Source of the DNA: Prevotellaceae bacterium
GTDB lineage: Bacteria > Bacteroidota > Bacteroidia > Bacteroidales > UBA932
DNA length: 41,900 nt
Assembly (NCBI GenBank): GCA_031270845.1
Contig: JAISXF010000050.1
Coordinates: 1-41,900, forward strand
Reading direction: 5' to 3'
Below the pieces are notes generated by a model. It ran no database searches, was not told the origin of the DNA, and saw only the letters and a list, made by a program, of their open reading frames with translations. Positions 39,097 to 41,900 of the stretch are shown piece after piece. Numbering within the stretch: the stretch's first letter is position 1; each line of letters begins with the position of its first letter. The translations under genes were made by a program, and so were the position numbers.

Positions 39097-39786
39097 ATGA
39101 GCGTTATTCTTTTTATTACATTAATTGCGGCGGCCTATCTGACAGGCTCGATCTCCAATGCCCTCTGGATTGGCAAACTGTGTTTCAATACCGATGTCCG
39201 AAAGCACGGCAGTAACAACGCCGGAGCGACCAATGTCATGCGCGTCCTCGGCTGGAAGGCGGCCGTGCCGGTGTTTGTCCTCGATATTGCCAAAGGCGTG
39301 CTCGCCGTATGCCTGATACTGTTTACGCCGTTGGAAAAGAACCCCGCCAATTACGTTGAGGCCAATGGCTTTGTGAGCTTCCAGATTGCGCTGGGCATTG
39401 CGGTGGTTGTCGGGCATATTTTTCCGGTATTTGCGTCGTTCAGAGGCGGCAAAGGGGTGGCCACTACGGCCGGCGTGGTGCTGGCGATATTTCCGGTGGC
39501 GATGCTGATGGTATTCGGTGTTTTTCTGGTTTGCCTGCTCGTTACCCGTTATGTTTCGCTCAGTTCGCTGATTGGCGCGCTGTTTCTGCCGCTTATTGTT
39601 ATTGTTTTATTCGATTTCATTATCGGTACTTATGAGCCGCTGATGCTGGAGATATTCAGCGTCCTTGTTACGGTAACGATTTTTATTACGCATCGTAAAA
39701 ATATCCGGCGCCTGCGCGCCGGCACGGAACACAAAATCGTTATCCGCAAAAACCCTTCAATTGATATTTCAAGGGAGAGACGTTAG
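39097..39786 (+). CDS. plsY: Acyl-phosphate glycerol-3-phosphate acyltransferase PlsY
   Basis: Inner-membrane enzyme that acylates glycerol-3-phosphate with acyl-phosphate, the first step of phospholipid synthesis. The three family motifs are present: 'GSISNALWIGK', the glycine-rich 'HGSNNAGATNVMRVLGW' and 'SFRGGKGVATTAGV'. Several TM helices span the 229 aa; the basic tail (IRRLRAGTEHKIVIRKN) is slightly longer than usual. The stop codon lies at the edge of an 8-bp repeat region, and the convergent pepT gene ends 178 bp away. Confidence 0.95.
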   Translation: MSVILFITLIAAAYLTGSISNALWIGKLCFNTDVRKHGSNNAGATNVMRVLGWKAAVPVFVLDIAKGVLAVCLILFTPLEKNPANYVEANGFVSFQIALGIAVVVGHIFPVFASFRGGKGVATTAGVVLAIFPVAMLMVFGVFLVCLLVTRYVSLSSLIGALFLPLIVIVLFDFIIGTYEPLMLEIFSVLVTVTIFITHRKNIRRLRAGTEHKIVIRKNPSIDISRERR

Positions 39787-39964
39787 ATTTTTAGACTTTT
39801 AGACTTTTAGACAATGGACTTTTAGACGTTGAGACGTTGTCTCTTTGTCTATGTTCTCAAAGTCTAACGTCTCAACGTCTCAACGTCTCAACGTCTAAAC
39901 GTCTAAACGTCTAAAAGTCTAAACGTCTAAAAGTCTATGTTCTCAAAGTCTATGTTCTCAAAGT
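39787..39964. repeat. 8-bp repeats with inverted halves between plsY and pepT
   Basis: The left part carries TTTTAGAC and GTTGAGAC words; the right part carries their reverse complements as runs of ACGTCTCA / ACGTCTAA / AAGTCTAA (about 39866-39936), then two copies of TCTATGTTCTCAAAG. The halves can fold on each other, so the region may end both convergent transcripts. The last pepT codons (EQRQ) are part of it. Confidence 0.88.
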
Positions 39965-41203
39965 CTATTGTCTCTGTTCTCCAAGGCACAGCTCGACGGC
40001 CACTTCTGCGGCTTTCTGCATGCTTTCGACAGGCAGAAATTCGTATTTCCCGTGCGGGTTATGGCCTCCGGCAAAAATATTGGGGCATGGCAGCCCCATG
40101 AACGAAAGGCGTGCGCCGTCGGTGCCGCCGCGTGCGGCGGTAATCACCGGTTCGACACCCGCACGGCGCATCGCCGCGGCCGCCCGCTCGACAATATAAA
40201 AATGCGGGAGGATTTGCTCAATCATATTATAATACTGGTCTCGCAGTCGGACGATCACCGTCGCCGCGCCGTATTGCTCATTGACCTGCCGGACAATGAG
40301 CCGCAGGGTCTCTTTGCGCTGCTCGAAGGCCTGACGGTCGAAATCACGGATGATATACTGCATCGTCGCCTGCTCTTCGGTGCCATGCAGGGCGGTGAGG
40401 TGATAAAAACCGGCGCGGGCGTCGGTTGTTTCGGGGCGCTCGTCCGGCGGGAGCGCGAGGTGAATCGTGGCCGCGACATTGAGGGCATTCACCATGCGCC
40501 CTTTCGCATAGCCGGTGTGGATGTTATTCCCTCTGATGGTGAGGCGGGCTTCGGCGGCATTGAAGTTCTCGTATTCAAGCTCTCCAAGCTCGCCGCCGTC
40601 GAAGGTGTAGGCGTAGTCGGCGGCGAAGCGCCGGATGTCGAAGCGGTCGGTACCCCGTCCGATTTCCTCGTCGGGCGTAAAGGCGATGCGTATCTTGCCG
40701 TGCTTGAGTTCGCCGTGCGCAAGGAGACAGGCGGCGGCGCTCATAATGGCGGCGATGCCGGCCTTGTCGTCGGCGCCGAGGAGGGTGGTTCCGTCGGTGG
40801 TGATGATCGTCTGGCCAATATAGCGCGCCAGCTCGGGGAACTCAGCCGGGCGGAGCAGTATCTTTTTTGTTTCATTGAGGACAATATCGCCGCCGCCGTA
40901 CCGTTCTGTGATTTGCGGGCAGACGTTGGCGCCGCTCATGTCGGGCGACGTGTCGAGATGGGCAATGAGGCCGATAACGGGGACTTCGCTGTCCGTATTG
41001 GCGGGGATGGTGGCCGTCAGGTAGCCGTTTTCGTCGAGCAGGACATCGGCGGCGCCCATCGCACGCAGTTCGGCGGCTAAGGCTTCGGCCAGCGCCAGCT
41101 GCGTCCGCGTGCTGGGGACGGTTTCCGACGCCGGGTCTGACTGGGTATCGTAGCGCGCATAGCGCAGAAATCGCGCCATTATTTCTTCCTTGTCAATGTT
41201 CAT
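39965..41203 (-). CDS. pepT: Peptidase T (tripeptide aminopeptidase)
   Basis: Cytosolic M20-family di-zinc peptidase that removes N-terminal residues from tripeptides; 412 aa as usual. Metal ligands and catalytic residues are seen in 'GLIAHLDTSPDMSG' (H and D), 'TTLLGADDKAGIAAI' (bridging Asp), 'FTPDEEIGRGTDRFD' (Glu-Glu), 'DGGELGELEYENFNAA' and the final His in 'FAGGHNPHGKYEFLPV'. The ATG overlaps the stop of the YhbP-like gene by four bases (ATGA), so the two are co-translated. Its C-terminus (EQRQ) is encoded by the adjoining repeat. Confidence 0.96.
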   Translation of the reverse strand: MNIDKEEIMARFLRYARYDTQSDPASETVPSTRTQLALAEALAAELRAMGAADVLLDENGYLTATIPANTDSEVPVIGLIAHLDTSPDMSGANVCPQITERYGGGDIVLNETKKILLRPAEFPELARYIGQTIITTDGTTLLGADDKAGIAAIMSAAACLLAHGELKHGKIRIAFTPDEEIGRGTDRFDIRRFAADYAYTFDGGELGELEYENFNAAEARLTIRGNNIHTGYAKGRMVNALNVAATIHLALPPDERPETTDARAGFYHLTALHGTEEQATMQYIIRDFDRQAFEQRKETLRLIVRQVNEQYGAATVIVRLRDQYYNMIEQILPHFYIVERAAAAMRRAGVEPVITAARGGTDGARLSFMGLPCPNIFAGGHNPHGKYEFLPVESMQKAAEVAVELCLGEQRQ

Positions 41204-41652
41204 AGCGGTTGATTTTCGTTCGATGGTAATGTGATGATTATTTTTTTACCGAAGCCCAGCCGGTTGTCGGTATATTTAAAGAATGTCGGACGCAGCGCCC
41301 AGAGCGGGGAGCCTTTCAGTACGGCAAACGGGAACCGGCGCAGGTATGCGCGGCGGGCTTTGCGTTTGAGGTCTTTGTCGGGCAGCAGCAGCGCGCCCTG
41401 CCATTGCAGGCCGCGAATCAACCCGACGGTGGCTGTTTCCAGCGCCACCGCCCCCGCCACCGTATGGCTGTGCAGGGCTTCGCCGATGTGGCGCGTGGAG
41501 GCGCTGGAGGTCACGACAAACACATTCTCGGCGTCGAGATACACGTAAAACAGATGGGCGCAGTAGGGGATACCGTTTACGCACGTGGCGAGCGTAAGGA
41601 CATGATGTTCGTGGATAAAGGCGATTATACGTTTGTCGATGATGGAATACAT
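41200..41652 (-). CDS. YhbP/UPF0306-like flavin-binding split-barrel protein
   Basis: A 150-aa protein of the pyridoxamine-phosphate-oxidase-like split-barrel fold, YhbP group. Marks: 'HHVLTLATCVNGIPYCAHLFYVYL', 'VFVVTSSASTRHIGEAL' and 'TVGLIRGLQWQGALLLP'. FMN or another cofactor is likely, but the reaction is unknown. The ATG lies four bases after a -7 box, so the mRNA should be leaderless; pepT follows with a 4-bp overlap. Confidence 0.88.
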   Translation of the reverse strand: MYSIIDKRIIAFIHEHHVLTLATCVNGIPYCAHLFYVYLDAENVFVVTSSASTRHIGEALHSHTVAGAVALETATVGLIRGLQWQGALLLPDKDLKRKARRAYLRRFPFAVLKGSPLWALRPTFFKYTDNRLGFGKKIIITLPSNENQPL

Positions 41653-41656
41653 GCTG

Positions 41657-41664
41657 CAAAAGTA
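41657..41664 (-). promoter_or_regulatory. -7 box (TACTTTTG on minus strand) of the YhbP-pepT unit
   Basis: CAAAAGTA on +, ending four bases before ATG 41652 in the direction of transcription. Confidence 0.75.
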
Positions 41665-41703
41665 GGAAAAATAATTACGAATTACGAATTACGAATTACG
41701 GAC

Positions 41704-41731
41704 GTAAGGGCGAAAAATTTTTCGCCCCTAC
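41704..41731. repeat. 28-bp palindrome, core GAAAAATTTTTC
   Basis: GTAAGGGC-GAAAAATTTTTC-GCCCCTAC. Palindromic except one position (A against C). It shares its outer eight bases with the next palindrome. Confidence 0.92.
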
Positions 41732-41759
41732 CTTTAATTACGAATTACGAATTACGGAC

Positions 41760-41787
41760 GTAGGGGCAACACATGTGTTGCCCCTAC
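41760..41787. repeat. 28-bp perfect palindrome, core AACACATGTGTT
   Basis: GTAGGGGC-AACACATGTGTT-GCCCCTAC, perfect over all 28 bp. Both palindromes are preceded by GGAC and a 7-mer run, so they appear to be inserted at equivalent places. Confidence 0.95.
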
Positions 41788-41900
41788 AATGAACGGGGAA
41801 CCCGTAATTCGTAATTCGTAATTCGTAATTCATCCGGCTGTCATTTTGACAGCGTATAGAATATTTTATGTCATTTTGACAGGAAAGCACCCTCGTACCA

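Larger units (their letters stand above)
41673..41830. repeat. 7-mer arms enclosing two palindromes
   Basis: (AATTACG)4+G at 41673-41701, (AATTACG)3+G at 41736-41757, and C+(CGTAATT)4 at 41802-41830. The first and last sets are exact inverted repeats about 100 bp apart, and two 28-bp palindromes lie between them. The 3' end then reads ATCCGGCTGTCATTTTGACAG, with TGTCATTTTGACA as another small hairpin. Confidence 0.93.

Overview
The window looks like chromosomal DNA of a member of the Bacteroidota, most likely Bacteroidales. The evidence is the gene order (bamD / omega-like subunit / coaBC / DUF4835 / recN; M23-M23-merR-nif3-zinc ribbon), families such as DUF2851, DUF4835, MnmD and PgcA-type sugar mutase, and at least 14 promoter -7 boxes of the Bacteroidota type TAnnTTTG placed just before gene starts. 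Shine-Dalgarno sequences are generally absent. I saw no rRNA, tRNA, CRISPR array, transposase, integrase or phage gene. The window is mostly core housekeeping, densely packed, with a set of unusual repeat-filled intergenic islands.

Layout. 0.1-2.7 kb (+): c-di-AMP cyclase cdaA, PRPP synthetase prs, NAD synthetase nadE. 2.7-3.6 kb: a 21-bp dyad repeat array, a terminator and an unrecognised 156-aa gene on the minus strand. 3.9-9.0 kb (+): rfbD, phospho-sugar mutase, then YbgC-like thioesterase, a possible 34-codon ORF, recR and a DUF2851 gene. 9.0-16.3 kb (-): trxB -> bamD -> omega-like subunit -> coaBC -> DUF4835 -> recN, followed by mntP and an FlK-like thioesterase. 16.8-18.8 kb (-): ADP-forming acyl-CoA synthetase. 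19.0-21.4 kb (+): ABC-2 permease without an adjacent ATPase, and a flippase-like membrane protein. 21.4-22.8 kb: 1.4 kb of repeats. 22.8-25.0 kb (-): RelA/SpoT-family protein whose HD-domain Asp is replaced by Glu. 25.0-25.4 kb: repeats. 25.4-30.3 kb (-): LPP20-like lipoprotein -> PEGA/beta-barrel protein -> MltG. 30.5-32.0 kb: mnmD converging on an SDR gene. 32.1-36.1 kb (-): two tandem M23 proteins, MerR regulator, Nif3 and coiled-coil zinc-ribbon protein. 36.3-38.9 kb (+): alaS. 39.1-39.8 kb (+): plsY. 40.0-41.65 kb (-): YhbP-like protein and pepT. The last 250 bp hold nested palindromes.

How the genes relate. Envelope functions recur: BamD, MltG, two LytM proteins, PlsY, flippase, LPP20/PEGA pair, RfbD and sugar mutase. 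Nucleotide signalling appears twice: c-di-AMP by CdaA and (p)ppGpp by the RelA homologue. prs and nadE are coupled through PRPP and NAD synthesis.

The most unusual content is between the genes. There are two long arrays with exact 21-bp register, one built of dyads and one a composite of two sequence families in the same register. There are several 7-bp arrays, a perfect 30-bp inverted repeat built from 7-mers, four copies of a double-hairpin element whose stem is constant while its loop varies, and two 28-bp palindromes sharing ends but not cores. Words from these intergenic repeats also form the last (and once the first) codons of many genes. From roughly 16.7 to 28.5 kb the + strand is visibly richer in G than C whichever way the genes point. 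I did not find a clearly new multi-gene defence or metabolic system; the repeat ecology and the LPP20-PEGA-MltG operon are the best candidates for something undescribed.
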